Numbered from the stretch's first letter, positions 40,691 to 51,332 are shown. The stretch: DNA of 64,000 bases from Kitasatospora sp. NBC_01266 (GCF_036242395.1 NZ_CP108458.1:7998001-8062000), one strand, 5' to 3'. A program made the numbers and translations. Notes: generated from the letters alone by a model not told the origin.

Positions 40691-41634
40691 TCACGCCGGG
40701 GCGGCCCCGCTGACCAGTGCGGCAGCCAGTTCGCGGGTGTCGGGCGGCGTGGCGCCCGGCCGGGAGACGGTGACGGCGGCTGCCGCGACGGCGTGCCGGA
40801 GCACGGCGGTGAGCGTCGGCCGGTCCAGTGCGGGCAGGGCGGCGCGGGCGGCGGGGCCGAGCAGGGTGCGCGCGGCCAGCGCGTCCAGGGTGGCGGACAT
40901 GAAGGAGTCGCCCGCGCCGACGGTGTCCGCCACGGCGGTGGGCGGCGCGGGCAGCTCGACCCGGGTAGTGCGGGAACGGGCGAAGGCGCCGTCGCCGCCA
41001 CGGGTCACCAGGACCAGCGCGGGCCGAGCGCCAGCCAGCGCTCGGCGACCTGGTCCGGCGAGTCGTCCGGGTAGAGCCAGCCGAGGTCCTCGTCGCTCGC
41101 CTTGACCAGGTCGCTGAGCGCCACGCAGCGCTCCACCCGCGCGCGCACCTCGGCGGGTCGGTCGAGCAGCGCGGGGCGGATGTTGGGGTCGTAGCTCACC
41201 GTGGCCCCGGCGCGCAGCCGCGCCACCAGGTCGAGGGTGGCCGCGGCGCCGGGCGCCAGCAGGGCGGCGATCGAACCGAAGTGCAGGTGCGTCACGCCGG
41301 CGGCGGGGTGCGCGACGGGCGCGAGCGACCAGCGGATGTCGAAGGTGTAGCTCGCCCGGCCCCGCTCGTCCAGGCTGACGATCGCGGTCGGGGTGCTGAC
41401 CTCGGCGGGCCGGCCGTCGGTCAGCAGCTCGACCCCGGCCGCGCGCAGCCGCCCGCCGATCAGCTCACCGGCCGGATCAGGGCCGAGCTGGGTGAGCAGC
41501 GCGGTGGGGTGGTCGAGCCGGGCCAGGCCGTAGGCGACGTTGGCCGGGCTGCCACCCGGGTGCGCGAGGTCGGGGCGGCCGGGCGTGCGGACGATGTCCG
41601 CGACGCTCTCGCCGATCACGAGGAAGTGGGGCAT
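40691..41634 (-). pseudogene. PfkB-family sugar kinase interrupted by a frameshift
   Basis: The 5' part (41005-41634) encodes MPHFLVIGESVADIVRT, GGSPANVAYGLARLDHPTALL and KASDEDLGWLYP, the N-terminal two thirds of a fructokinase/ribokinase-like enzyme. It then stops after WLALGP. The 3' part (40691-41008) resumes in another frame with VTRGGDGAFA and the catalytic anion-hole motif DTVGAGDSFMS. A single lost base near 41020, in a GGCCCGCGC run, explains the break. The stop and a GTG overlap (GTGA). It could be a true pseudogene, an assembly error, or two coupled fragments. An intact enzyme would phosphorylate a sugar such as fructose. Confidence 0.82.
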
Positions 41635-41716
41635 CCGGGGCTCCCGTGCTGATCCGGTGGGACCGCCATCTTCGCCGGTGCGTCGGCCGATCGTGAACCC
41701 CCGTAGGCTCTGCGGC

Positions 41717-42643
41717 ATGAGACGCAGGACGAAGCCCGCCGCCCCGCTGCCGCAGCGTGACGGGGTGGACCCGGTCCGGGTCCGGCTGCCCGAGCAGGGC
41801 CCCTGGCCGACGGTCGGCGACTACCTGGCCCACCGGCTGCCGGACGAGGTGGGCGAGCGACTGGCGCGGATGCTGCGCGCCGGGGAGATCGTCGGCGCCG
41901 ACGGCCCGGTCGGCCCGGCCACCCCGTTCGAGCCCGGCGCGAGCGTCTGGTTCCACCGCGACCTGCCCGAGGAGGTCCCGGTGCCGTTCGAGCTGGAGGT
42001 GGTCCACCGCGACGAGCACCTGGTGGTGGTGGACAAGCCGCACTTCCTGGCCACCACCCCGCGCGGCAGTCACGTGGTGCAGACCGCGCTCTCCCGGCTG
42101 CGGCGCGACCTGGCGCTGCCCGAGCTGATCCCGGCGCACCGCCTGGACCGGCTGACCGCCGGGCTGGTGATGTTCGTGGCGACGGCGCACACCCGGGGCG
42201 CGTACCAGACGATGTTCCGGGACCGGCTGGTGACCAAGGAGTACCAGGCCGTCGCGCGCTACGACGACGGGCTGGTGCTGCCCCGGGTGGTGCGCAGCCG
42301 GATCGTGAAGGAGCGCGGGGTGATCGCGGCCCGCGAGGTGCCCGGACCGGTGAACGCGGAGAGCCGGATCGAGCTGATCGAGCGGCGCGGCGACCTGGCC
42401 CACTACCGGCTCACCCCGCTGACCGGCCGCACCCATCAACTGCGGCTGCACATGAGCAGCCTGGGCATCCCGATCCTGGGCGACCCGGTCTACCCCGAGG
42501 TGCTGCCCGAGGCGGCGCCCGGCGACTTCGGCACGCCGCTGCAACTGCTGGCCACCGGTCTGGCGTTCACCGATCCGCTGAGCGGCCGACCGGTGCGGCT
42601 GCGCTCGCGCCGGGGGCTGGCGGCCTGGGAGGCGGCGGCATGA
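41717..42643 (+). CDS. RNA pseudouridine synthase, RluA family
   Basis: A 308-residue enzyme isomerising uridine in rRNA or tRNA. The catalytic Asp is in the HRLDRLTAGLVMF motif, preceded by VVHRDEHLVVVDKPHFL and followed by KEYQAVARY, TPLTGRTHQLRLHMSSLG and GDPVYP. The N-terminal about 75 residues lack a clear S4 domain. The ATG at 41717 starts the conserved basic stretch. It is divergent from the sugar kinase, and its stop overlaps the PdxH start (ATGA at 42640-42643). Confidence 0.9.
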   Translation: MRRRTKPAAPLPQRDGVDPVRVRLPEQGPWPTVGDYLAHRLPDEVGERLARMLRAGEIVGADGPVGPATPFEPGASVWFHRDLPEEVPVPFELEVVHRDEHLVVVDKPHFLATTPRGSHVVQTALSRLRRDLALPELIPAHRLDRLTAGLVMFVATAHTRGAYQTMFRDRLVTKEYQAVARYDDGLVLPRVVRSRIVKERGVIAAREVPGPVNAESRIELIERRGDLAHYRLTPLTGRTHQLRLHMSSLGIPILGDPVYPEVLPEAAPGDFGTPLQLLATGLAFTDPLSGRPVRLRSRRGLAAWEAAA

Positions 42644-43422
42644 CCAGCGGGGACGTGACCGGCGGGGCTACGACCGGCGGGGCTACGACCGGCGGGGATG
42701 CGGCCGGCGGGGCCACGACCGGCGCGGGCACGAGCGGCGGTGATCGGACCGCTGAGGACCTGGCCGCGTTGCGGGACCTGCTGGTGCGGCAGCCGGCGAT
42801 GGCCCGCGAGCTGCCCGGCTTCGACCCCGAGGTGGCGCCGGCCGGGCCCGGCGAGCTGTTCGTCGGCTGGCTGCTCGGCGCGCTGCGGGCGCGGCTGCCG
42901 GACGCGCAGGTGGTCACCCTGAGCACGGTCGGGCTCGACGGTGCGCCGGACGCGCGGATCGTGGTGCTGCGGGACGTCGACCCCGAGGCGGGGGTGTGGT
43001 GGTTCGCCGGGGACGCCCGCAGCCCGAAGGGCCGGCAGCTGGCGGCCGTCCCGCAGGCGGCGCTCACCTGGTACTGGCCGGAGCTGGGGCGCCAGGTGCG
43101 GGTGCGCGGACTGGTGGCCCCGGGCCCGGCCGAGGCGGCCGGCGAGGTGTTCCGGCTGCTCAGCCCCAAGTCGCGGGTGGCCGCGCTGGTGGGGCACCAG
43201 AGCGAGCCGCTGGGCCCGGCGGCGGAGTTCTGGGCGGCCTGGCGCACCGCCGAGCGGCAGCTGGCGCGGCAGCCGGACCTGGTGGCGGCGGGCTACACGC
43301 AGTACGCGCTGCGAGCGCGGGAGGTCGAGTTCTGGCAGGGCGCGGCGGACCGGCTGCATCTGCGGCTGGCCTACCGGCGCCGGCCGGACGGCGGGTGGGA
43401 GCGCGGGGCGCGCTGGCCCTAG
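42640..43422 (+). CDS. pdxH: pyridoxamine/pyridoxine 5'-phosphate oxidase
   Basis: A 260-residue FMN enzyme producing pyridoxal 5'-phosphate. Seen are ELFVGWLLGALRA, VVTLSTVGLDGAPDARIVVLRD, KGRQLAAVPQAALTWYWPELGRQVRV in parts, SPKSRVAALVGHQSEPL, and the C-terminal DRLHLRLAYRR/W. The usual closing RLHDR..Y is here RLHLRLAY. The first about 36 residues are a Gly/Thr-rich extension coded by 15-bp repeats, absent from relatives. Translation is coupled to the pseudouridine synthase. Confidence 0.85.
   Translation: MTSGDVTGGATTGGATTGGDAAGGATTGAGTSGGDRTAEDLAALRDLLVRQPAMARELPGFDPEVAPAGPGELFVGWLLGALRARLPDAQVVTLSTVGLDGAPDARIVVLRDVDPEAGVWWFAGDARSPKGRQLAAVPQAALTWYWPELGRQVRVRGLVAPGPAEAAGEVFRLLSPKSRVAALVGHQSEPLGPAAEFWAAWRTAERQLARQPDLVAAGYTQYALRAREVEFWQGAADRLHLRLAYRRRPDGGWERGARWP
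42655..42722 (+). repeat. 15-bp tandem repeats in the 5' end of pdxH
   Basis: About four copies of a 15-bp unit (accggcggggctacg with drift) encode TTGGA-like residues of the PdxH N-terminal extension. Confidence 0.8.
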
Positions 43423-43509
43423 CCAACCAGCTCCCGGGCACTACTGCATTGCGGTAACTCGCCTCGCTAGGCTGCCTCCTGACGCCCAGTGTCTGCCGAA
43501 GGAGTCCTC

Positions 43510-44502
43510 ATGGTCCACGCGGTCGAGCAGAGCCGGATCGAGCACAGCCAGGTCGAGGTCAACGGGGTCCGCCTGCACATCGCCGAGCAGGGCCAGGGCC
43601 CGCTGGTCCTGCTGCTGCACGGGTTCCCGGAGAGCTGGTACTCCTGGCGCCACCAGTTCGCCCCGCTGGCCGCGGCGGGCTACCGCGTGGTGGCGCCCGA
43701 TCAGCGCGGGTACGCGCGCAGCGGGCGGCCGACCGCGGTGGACGCCTACACGCTGCCGCACCTGGTCGGTGACGTGGTGGGCCTGATCCGGGCGCTGGGC
43801 GCCGAGCAGGCGGTGGTGGTCGGCCATGACTGGGGCGCGCCGGTGGCCTGGATCAGCGCGATGCTGCGGCCCGACGTGGTGCGCGCGGTCGCCGGGTTGA
43901 GCGTGCCGCCGCGGCTGCCCGCCGGCCTGGTGCGGCTGGAGCTGAGCCGGCGCCTCTACGGGGACGGCTTCTACCAGAATTACTTCCAGCAGCCGGGGGT
44001 GGCCGATGCCGAGCTGGCCCGGGACCTGCCGAGCACCTTCCGCCGGACGCTCTTCTTCGGGTCGGGCGACAACCCGGACCAGCCGGCGCCGTGGCTCATC
44101 GGCGAGGGGCAGACGTTGCTGGACTCGATCCCGGAGCCGAAGGAGCTGCCGGGCTGGCTGACCGAGCAGGACATCGCCGCCTTCGCCGAGGACTACGCCC
44201 AGCACGGCGAGCACGCGTTCACCGGGCCGCTCAACTGGTACCGCAACATCGACCGCAACGAGGAGCTGCTCGCCGCCTTCGAGGGCCTGGGCATCTCGGT
44301 GCCCGCCCTGTACGTGGCCGGCGACCGCGACCTGGTGAGCGCGCTGCACGGGGTGGACCGGCTGGTGGCCGCGCTGCCCGGGATCGCGCCGAAGCTGTTC
44401 CGCAGCGTGATCCTGCCGGGCTGCGGGCACTGGACCCAGCAGGAGCGCCCGGCGGAGGTCAACGCCGAGCTGCTGGCCTTCCTGGACCACCTGGACGGCT
44501 AG
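43510..44502 (+). CDS. epoxide hydrolase-like alpha/beta hydrolase
   Basis: A 330-residue alpha/beta-hydrolase. The oxyanion HGFPESWYSWRHQ, the nucleophile D107 in VVGHDWGAPVAW, the acid Asp in VAGDRDLVS and the His in LPGCGHWTQQERP give the epoxide hydrolase set. Tyr residues in the cap (GFYQNYF, LNWYRN) match those that activate the epoxide. It should open an epoxide to a diol through an aspartyl ester. An AAGGAG ribosome site precedes the ATG. It stands 87 bp after pdxH. Confidence 0.9.
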   Translation: MVHAVEQSRIEHSQVEVNGVRLHIAEQGQGPLVLLLHGFPESWYSWRHQFAPLAAAGYRVVAPDQRGYARSGRPTAVDAYTLPHLVGDVVGLIRALGAEQAVVVGHDWGAPVAWISAMLRPDVVRAVAGLSVPPRLPAGLVRLELSRRLYGDGFYQNYFQQPGVADAELARDLPSTFRRTLFFGSGDNPDQPAPWLIGEGQTLLDSIPEPKELPGWLTEQDIAAFAEDYAQHGEHAFTGPLNWYRNIDRNEELLAAFEGLGISVPALYVAGDRDLVSALHGVDRLVAALPGIAPKLFRSVILPGCGHWTQQERPAEVNAELLAFLDHLDG

Positions 44503-44635
44503 CCGTCCGGTCAGCGGGTGGGGTACACGTGGTCGTCGCGGACCGCTGGGAATACAGTCGGCTGCGGCAAGACTCACCGGGCGCCCCACCGAGCGCCTCC
44601 ACCGAACGTCGCACCGAAGGACCGGAACGAGAATC

Positions 44636-46045
<1,410 letters not shown>

Positions 46046-46053
46046 CGGCAGGC

Positions 46054-46098
46054 CGCCGGGCCCGGCTTCTGACGATGCGTCAGAAGCCGGGCCCGGCG
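46054..46098. terminator. bidirectional hairpin terminator
   Basis: Twenty-one-bp perfect arms (46054-46074 and 46078-46098) around ATG, between the convergent lpdA and acyltransferase-GH16 genes. Confidence 0.9.
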
Positions 46099-46103
46099 CG
46101 CTG

Positions 46104-49070
46104 TCACGGCCTGGTGGCCACCGACACGTACTTCACCCGCATCGGGTGCCCCGGCTCGGTGGCCGGCGACACCGAGCCGCCGAACGCGGCGGGCAGCCCG
46201 CCGCCCATCGCCACGTCCAGGATCAGGAACACCCCGTGGTGCACCGCCGCGTCCCAGGTCGCCGGATCCATCTGGGCCGCCGTCACCCGGTGGTACTCCT
46301 TGCCGTCCAGGTACCACCGCACCTCTTCGGGGCTGGTGGAGAAGTCCACCTCCACCGCATAGGTGTGGAAGCCGCTCTGGCACTGCGGGCAGGGCTGCTC
46401 GCCCGACCCCAGCCCCTGCGGCTCCTGGCAGGGGCCGCCCTGCGCGGTGCCGCAGTGCATGGTGCCGAAGACCGAGGCGCGCCCGTCGACCGACTCCAGC
46501 GTGTCCAGTTCGCCGATGCCGGGCCAGCCGGTGTAGCCGTTGCGCAGGCCCGCGCCGAGGGTCCAGAAGGCGGGCCAGTAGCCGGCCGCCGCCGGACCGC
46601 TGACCTGGGGCAGCTGGATCGAGGCCGCGATCCGCAGCACGCCGCCCGGCGGTGGCGCGAAGTCGTCGCGCCGGGATTCGAGCCGTCCCGAACTCCACTG
46701 CCCGTTCTGCTCGGTGGGTGTGATCTCGAGAGCTCCCTGGCCGTCCAGCCGGACGTTGGCGGGCGCGTCGGTCATGGTCTCCAGCTCGCCGGTGCCCCAC
46801 TGGGCGGCGGGGCAGCCCGGGTAGCAGGTGCCGGTGTCGTACTGCCAGTTCGCAGCCGAGGGCTTACTGCCGGCCGGGCCCTGGAAGTCGTCGCGCAGCA
46901 GCTGGGTCCAGCCCTGCGGGTCGGGCCCCGAGCCGGAGCCGGGACCCGGGGACGGTGCCGAAGCGCCCTGCGGCGGCACCAGAGCGGCGTCCACCAGCAG
47001 CCGTTCGAGTCGCGGGGTGAGCACCACCACGGCCGCGTTGGTCAGGTGCGCGTCGTCGCGGTAGAGCAGGATCCGCTGCAGCACCGCCGGGCAGCTGCGC
47101 CCCGAACCCGGGCAGAGCACCGAGTTGACCGAGACCGCCCGCACGCCCGGCTCACGGCCCGCCGCGATCGCCTCCGCCAGCGGGTCGGGGTAGAGCGCCT
47201 GACCGCGTGGGAAGTCGCAGGCGGCCGGGTCGGCGCTGTGGCCGGAGACGCAGGACGGGACGTCCTGGCCGGGGACCGGGGTGTCGGTCAGGTAGACGAT
47301 CGGCACGCCGAGCGCGCGCAGTGGGGTGAGGGTCTGCTCCCAGGCCTGGGCGAGCAGTTGGTCGTCCGCCGTGTAGCGGTTGAGTGAACCCACCACGATC
47401 AGCCGCGGTTTGGGCTCGCGCTGCAGCCGGGCCAGGCTGTCGGCCCGCCAGCTGTCGCACTCCCGGTACTCGCGGCCCAGTTGCGGGTTGGTCACCGTCA
47501 GCTGCGGCAGTGGGCAGCCCTGCTTGACCAACTCCTCGAGACCCCAGTGCCGTTCGGCGGCGATGGCGAGCACGGCGGAGAACCACTGGCCGGCGTGCGA
47601 GTCGCCGAGCAGCACGATCCGGTCGCTGCTCGCGGTGTCGCCGCCGGTGCCGCCGAAGAGGCAGGGCGGGCTGCTGGTGGCGGTCGGCGGCACCTCGCAG
47701 GCGCCGTCCGGCGGGAAGTCCTTACGGGCCTGCGCGGGGCTGGGCACGATCGTCCGCGCGCTGTGCCCGGGAGCGGGCAGCAGCAGCGAGGTGCCGTCGG
47801 GGGCGCCCGGCGGCAGTCCGGCCAGGTCCACCGGCGCGCCCGGACCGAGCAGCCGCAGCGTGCCGGTGCCCACCACCAGCGCCAGCACCACCGGCAGGAT
47901 CACCGCGCTGAGCCCCAGGGAGAGCCCGCGGCGCGGGAGTTCGGTCACCACCGGGTTGCGGCGCAGCGGGCGCTCGACCCAGCGCAGGGTGGCCAGCGCG
48001 GGCAGCGCGGCGGCGGCGGTGAGCGCCACCTTGACCGGCCAGCCGAGCGGGCCCAGCCGGGACTCGGCCAGCACCAGCACCGGCCAGTGCCAGAGGTAGA
48101 GGTTGTATGAGAGCCGGCCCAGCGCACGCGGCGCGGCCAGCGCCAGCAGCCGGCCGGGTCCCACCGGCCCGGCGTCAGCCTCGGTGCCCCGTCCCGGGAT
48201 CCCGGCCAGGATCACCGCCGCCGCGCCGAGCGTCGGCAGCAGCGCCGCGACCCCGGGGTACGGGGTGCCGGCGGTGTAGCCGAACACCGACCAGCCGATC
48301 GCCGCCGCACCCGCCCAACCGACCAGCGCCCGAGCCCGGTTGAGCAGAGCGCGCAGCCGCGGCGATCCGGGCGGCCGGTGCCGGGGCAGCAGCGCCAGCA
48401 GCGCGCCGATGCCGAACTGCCAGGCCCTGGAAGATGATCCGAGATAGGCCAGGGAGACCTCGCGGTGCGTCCAGTACAGCGCGAGCAGCAGCGAGACGGC
48501 GGTGCCGAGCGAGGTGACCGCGATCAGCACCGCTCGCAGCCGGCGCCGTCCCTGACGGATCATCAGAAAGGCCAGCAGGGCCAGCAACGGTGCCCAGAGC
48601 AGGTAGAACTGCTCCTCGACGGCGAGCGACCAGAAGTGCAGCAGCGGGCTCGGATCGCGCCCGGCGGCCAGGTAGTCGGTCTGCTGGGCCACGAAGCGCC
48701 AGTTGGCCACCGAGAGCGCCGAGGCCAGCACGTCGTACTCGAGGTCGGTGCGGCGCAGCGGCGCGGTGAGCCAGACACCCGCCAGCGCCACCGCCGCCAG
48801 CACCAGGGCGGCCGAGGGCAGCAGCCGCCGGGCCCGGCGGGAGTAGAACTCGGCCAGCCGGATCCGCCCGGTGCCCAGCGCCTCGCGCAGCAGCTGACCG
48901 GTGATCAGGTAGCCGGAGATCACGAAGAAGACGTCCACTCCGACGAACCCGCCCGCCAGGTGCGGCACGCCCGCGTGGAAGGCGAGGACGGCCAGCAGCG
49001 CCACCGCGCGCAGTCCCTCGATGTCGGGGCGGAAGCCCGCCGCCGTGGAGTTGTTCGGCATCTGTGCCAT
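46104..49070 (-). CDS. membrane O-acyltransferase / SGNH / GH16 glucanase fusion
   Basis: A 988-residue three-part protein. Residues about 12-400 form an acyltransferase-3 (OafA-like) domain: FRPDIEGLRAVALLAVLAFH, FVGVDVFFVISGYLITG and HFWSLAVEEQFYLLW, with about ten TM helices. Residues about 480-705 are an SGNH domain (VLLGDSHAGQWF, DDAHLTNAA). After a Pro/Gly/Ser linker, residues about 725-988 are a GH16 domain with the active-site set E854, D856, E859 in GELDTLE, plus YWPAFWTLG and CGTAQGGPC. Membrane acyltransferases acylate sugars; GH16 enzymes cut beta-glucans. It starts 3 nt after the GT2 stop. Confidence 0.9.
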   Translation of the reverse strand: MAQMPNNSTAAGFRPDIEGLRAVALLAVLAFHAGVPHLAGGFVGVDVFFVISGYLITGQLLREALGTGRIRLAEFYSRRARRLLPSAALVLAAVALAGVWLTAPLRRTDLEYDVLASALSVANWRFVAQQTDYLAAGRDPSPLLHFWSLAVEEQFYLLWAPLLALLAFLMIRQGRRRLRAVLIAVTSLGTAVSLLLALYWTHREVSLAYLGSSSRAWQFGIGALLALLPRHRPPGSPRLRALLNRARALVGWAGAAAIGWSVFGYTAGTPYPGVAALLPTLGAAAVILAGIPGRGTEADAGPVGPGRLLALAAPRALGRLSYNLYLWHWPVLVLAESRLGPLGWPVKVALTAAAALPALATLRWVERPLRRNPVVTELPRRGLSLGLSAVILPVVLALVVGTGTLRLLGPGAPVDLAGLPPGAPDGTSLLLPAPGHSARTIVPSPAQARKDFPPDGACEVPPTATSSPPCLFGGTGGDTASSDRIVLLGDSHAGQWFSAVLAIAAERHWGLEELVKQGCPLPQLTVTNPQLGREYRECDSWRADSLARLQREPKPRLIVVGSLNRYTADDQLLAQAWEQTLTPLRALGVPIVYLTDTPVPGQDVPSCVSGHSADPAACDFPRGQALYPDPLAEAIAAGREPGVRAVSVNSVLCPGSGRSCPAVLQRILLYRDDAHLTNAAVVVLTPRLERLLVDAALVPPQGASAPSPGPGSGSGPDPQGWTQLLRDDFQGPAGSKPSAANWQYDTGTCYPGCPAAQWGTGELETMTDAPANVRLDGQGALEITPTEQNGQWSSGRLESRRDDFAPPPGGVLRIAASIQLPQVSGPAAAGYWPAFWTLGAGLRNGYTGWPGIGELDTLESVDGRASVFGTMHCGTAQGGPCQEPQGLGSGEQPCPQCQSGFHTYAVEVDFSTSPEEVRWYLDGKEYHRVTAAQMDPATWDAAVHHGVFLILDVAMGGGLPAAFGGSVSPATEPGHPMRVKYVSVATRP

Positions 49071-49073
49071 CTC

Positions 49074-50774
49074 TCAGCCCAGCCAGGGCAGCATCGGGCG
49101 GACCCAGCCGGAGGCCAGCAGCGCGGTCAGGGCGAGCGCGGCGGTCACCGCCAGGCCCTCGGGCCAGCGTCGGGGCAGCACGGCCGCCTCGGTGGCGGCG
49201 GTGGTCGGCCGGCTACCCGGCCGGGTCAGCGCCCGGGGTCGGGGGCGGGCCGGTGCCGTGCGCAGTTCCGCCAGCAGGTCGCGCAGCAGCGGCAGCCCGA
49301 TCTGGCACTGCACCGCCAGGTACAGCGCCAGGCCCCAGTTGGGCTCCCAGCCGTGCGTCGCCACGTCCAGCGTCAGGCCCACGCCCGCGGCCAGCAGCGA
49401 GCCGCCGACCCAGCCGAACGAGACCAGCACCACCCGCCTGGCCAGCCCACCCGGCCTGGCCTGCCCGGCGCCGGTCGGCACCCAGGCGGCGCTGCGGCCG
49501 CGCAGCGTGTGCACGAAGGCGACGCCGGCGGCCACGCTCATCAGCACGTTGGCCCGGATCACCTCCACCCGCCAGCGGGTCCGGCTCACCCGGGGCAGCA
49601 GCACGTGCCAGAGCCAGAGCGGGGCGAGCAGCGGCAGCACGTGCCAGGGGCGGATCTGCTCCGGGTAGCAGTACATCATCACCAGCGGCGGCAGCGGGGC
49701 GGCGAACAGGTTCACCGCCGTGGTCAGGTAGCCGACGATGCCTTCGTAGAAGCAGAACCGCAGCCGCCAGGGCGCCCGCATCCGCTTCAGGTCCCGGCCG
49801 GTGAGCAGGTGCAGGTTGCCCATCGCCCACCGGTACTGCTGGTTGACGAACGAGGCCAGGCTGTCCGGCGAGGTGCCCTTGGCGAGCAGCACCGGCACGT
49901 AGAGCGTGCGGAAACCCCGCTCGTAGAGCGCGAGTCCGGTGTACATGTCCTCGCTGTGGTCGAGTTTGGCGAAGCCGCCGGCCGCCTCGATCGCGCTGCG
50001 CCGGTAGACCGCGTTGCTGCCGCAGCAGATCGCCGCGTCGCTGGCGTCCCGGGAGGGCTGGATCCAGCGGAAGAACCACTCCTGCGCGGAGCCGGCCGCG
50101 CGCTCGATCCAGCTCATCGAGCCGTCGGTGTCGAAGCACTGCGGACTCTGCACGATGCCGATCGCCGGGTCGGCGAAGTACGGCAGCAGGTGCTGCAGGA
50201 AGTCCGCGCGCGGGGCGAAGTCGGCGTCCAGGATGGCGAGGTACTCGGCCGAGCCGAGCGCCAGCGCGTGGTTGAGGTTGCCGGCCTTCTTCAGCCGGCC
50301 GCGATCCGGTCGGACCACGTAGCGGTAGCCGAACCCGGCGGCCAGCTCGGCGACTTCGCCGCGATCGGCGTCGTCCAGCACCCAGACGGTCAACTCGCCC
50401 GGCCAGCGCATCCGGTGGACGGCGCGGTAGGCGTTGGCGAGCACCGCCAGCGGCTCGCCGCAGGTGGGCAGGTAGAGGTCGACGCTCGGCGCCTCGGCGG
50501 GCTGCCAGGCCCGCACCAGGACCTCGTGCGACTGCCGGGTCAGCCGGCGCGAGCGCAGGCTGTTCACCGAGGAGAGCAGCAGCGCCAGCACGTTGAGTGC
50601 CAGCACCGCGAGAAAGGCCCAGAGCGCTGGTGTGCGCAGGGCGAAGGTGAGCATGGTCGCCGCCGTCAGGACGAAGGCGAGCGACGTGCAGAGCAGGACC
50701 CACCGGCGCTGCGGTCCGAAGTACCAGTAGAGCTCCTGGTCGTTCGGTGGCGCCGGAAGGTGATGGTCGGTCAT
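49074..50774 (-). CDS. cellulose-synthase-like GT2 glycosyltransferase
   Basis: A 566-residue membrane processive glycosyltransferase. Two TM helices are at about 24-72. The cytoplasmic GT-A domain has LPTCGEP, D134/D135 in VLDDADRGE, D183/D185 in ILDADFAPR, E275/D276 in DHSEDMYTG and the processivity motif QQYRW (312-316). Further TM segments follow. The D, DxD, ED and QxxRW order is that of cellulose and mixed-linkage glucan synthases, so the likely product is a beta-linked glycan. There is no PilZ domain. It is the first gene of an operon with the acyltransferase-GH16 fusion. Confidence 0.92.
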   Translation of the reverse strand: MTDHHLPAPPNDQELYWYFGPQRRWVLLCTSLAFVLTAATMLTFALRTPALWAFLAVLALNVLALLLSSVNSLRSRRLTRQSHEVLVRAWQPAEAPSVDLYLPTCGEPLAVLANAYRAVHRMRWPGELTVWVLDDADRGEVAELAAGFGYRYVVRPDRGRLKKAGNLNHALALGSAEYLAILDADFAPRADFLQHLLPYFADPAIGIVQSPQCFDTDGSMSWIERAAGSAQEWFFRWIQPSRDASDAAICCGSNAVYRRSAIEAAGGFAKLDHSEDMYTGLALYERGFRTLYVPVLLAKGTSPDSLASFVNQQYRWAMGNLHLLTGRDLKRMRAPWRLRFCFYEGIVGYLTTAVNLFAAPLPPLVMMYCYPEQIRPWHVLPLLAPLWLWHVLLPRVSRTRWRVEVIRANVLMSVAAGVAFVHTLRGRSAAWVPTGAGQARPGGLARRVVLVSFGWVGGSLLAAGVGLTLDVATHGWEPNWGLALYLAVQCQIGLPLLRDLLAELRTAPARPRPRALTRPGSRPTTAATEAAVLPRRWPEGLAVTAALALTALLASGWVRPMLPWLG

Positions 50775-50927
50775 ATGGCCCCCACAGCCGTGTTGACAGC
50801 TTCCGGCCATCAGCCTAGCCGATTGGTATAGACCACTGTTACGTGGCGGGTGAACAACTGCGCAACGCCAGGTGGGGGACGGTGCGGGGCGGTGGGGTGC
50901 GGTCGGAACGGGGCGTCGCCCGACACG

Positions 50928-50967
50928 CCCCGAGGCCCTCGCGGCACGGTGCGCGAGGGCCTCGGGG
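50928..50967 (-). terminator. terminator of the rodlin-like gene
   Basis: Sixteen-bp perfect arms (CCCCGAGGCCCTCGCG and its complement) around 8 nt, 21 bp after the rodlin-like stop on the minus strand, isolating it from the GT2 operon. Confidence 0.85.
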
Positions 50968-50987
50968 TGGGGTGCGTGGGGGAGCGG

Positions 50988-51332
50988 TCAGCCGATCGCG
51001 TGCGAGAGCAGCGCGCCGTCGCCGTTGGCCTGGGTGGTCTGGCCCACGTTGCAGATCTGGTGCTGCTGCTGGTTGGCGATCGGCACGTCCACCTGGACCG
51101 GGACCAGCACGCCGACCTGCACGTGGTGCACCTCGGGCAGGCAGAGGTTCAGGTTGTCGGCGGTGTGGTACGCGGGGCTCTGGTTGCCCGTGGTGCCGGT
51201 CGCGTTGGTGCCGCCGCTGCCGGAGACCGAGGCCGCCGAGCCGTCCGAATCGCCGATCGCCATCGCCGGGGCGGCCAGGGCGGCCAGCGACGCGACGGCG
51301 ATCCCGGTACCCGCCAGAACCTTCTTGAGCAT
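50988..51332 (-). CDS. rodlin-like secreted spore-surface protein
   Basis: A 114-residue secreted protein. The signal peptide is MLKKVLAGTGIAVASLAALA up to AMA. The mature region is hydrophilic then beta-rich (VGVLVPVQVDVPIANQQQHQ), with two Cys (NLCLPEV, QICNVG) and the ending TQANGDGALLSHAIG. The NQQ-C-STQA-GD-ALSH wording is that of rodlins RdlA/RdlB, which form the amyloid rodlet layer with chaplins on aerial hyphae and spores. Here only one copy is present. An AGAGGAAA ribosome site precedes the ATG. It is upstream of a GT2/GH16 operon, separated by a terminator. Confidence 0.75.
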   Translation of the reverse strand: MLKKVLAGTGIAVASLAALAAPAMAIGDSDGSAASVSGSGGTNATGTTGNQSPAYHTADNLNLCLPEVHHVQVGVLVPVQVDVPIANQQQHQICNVGQTTQANGDGALLSHAIG

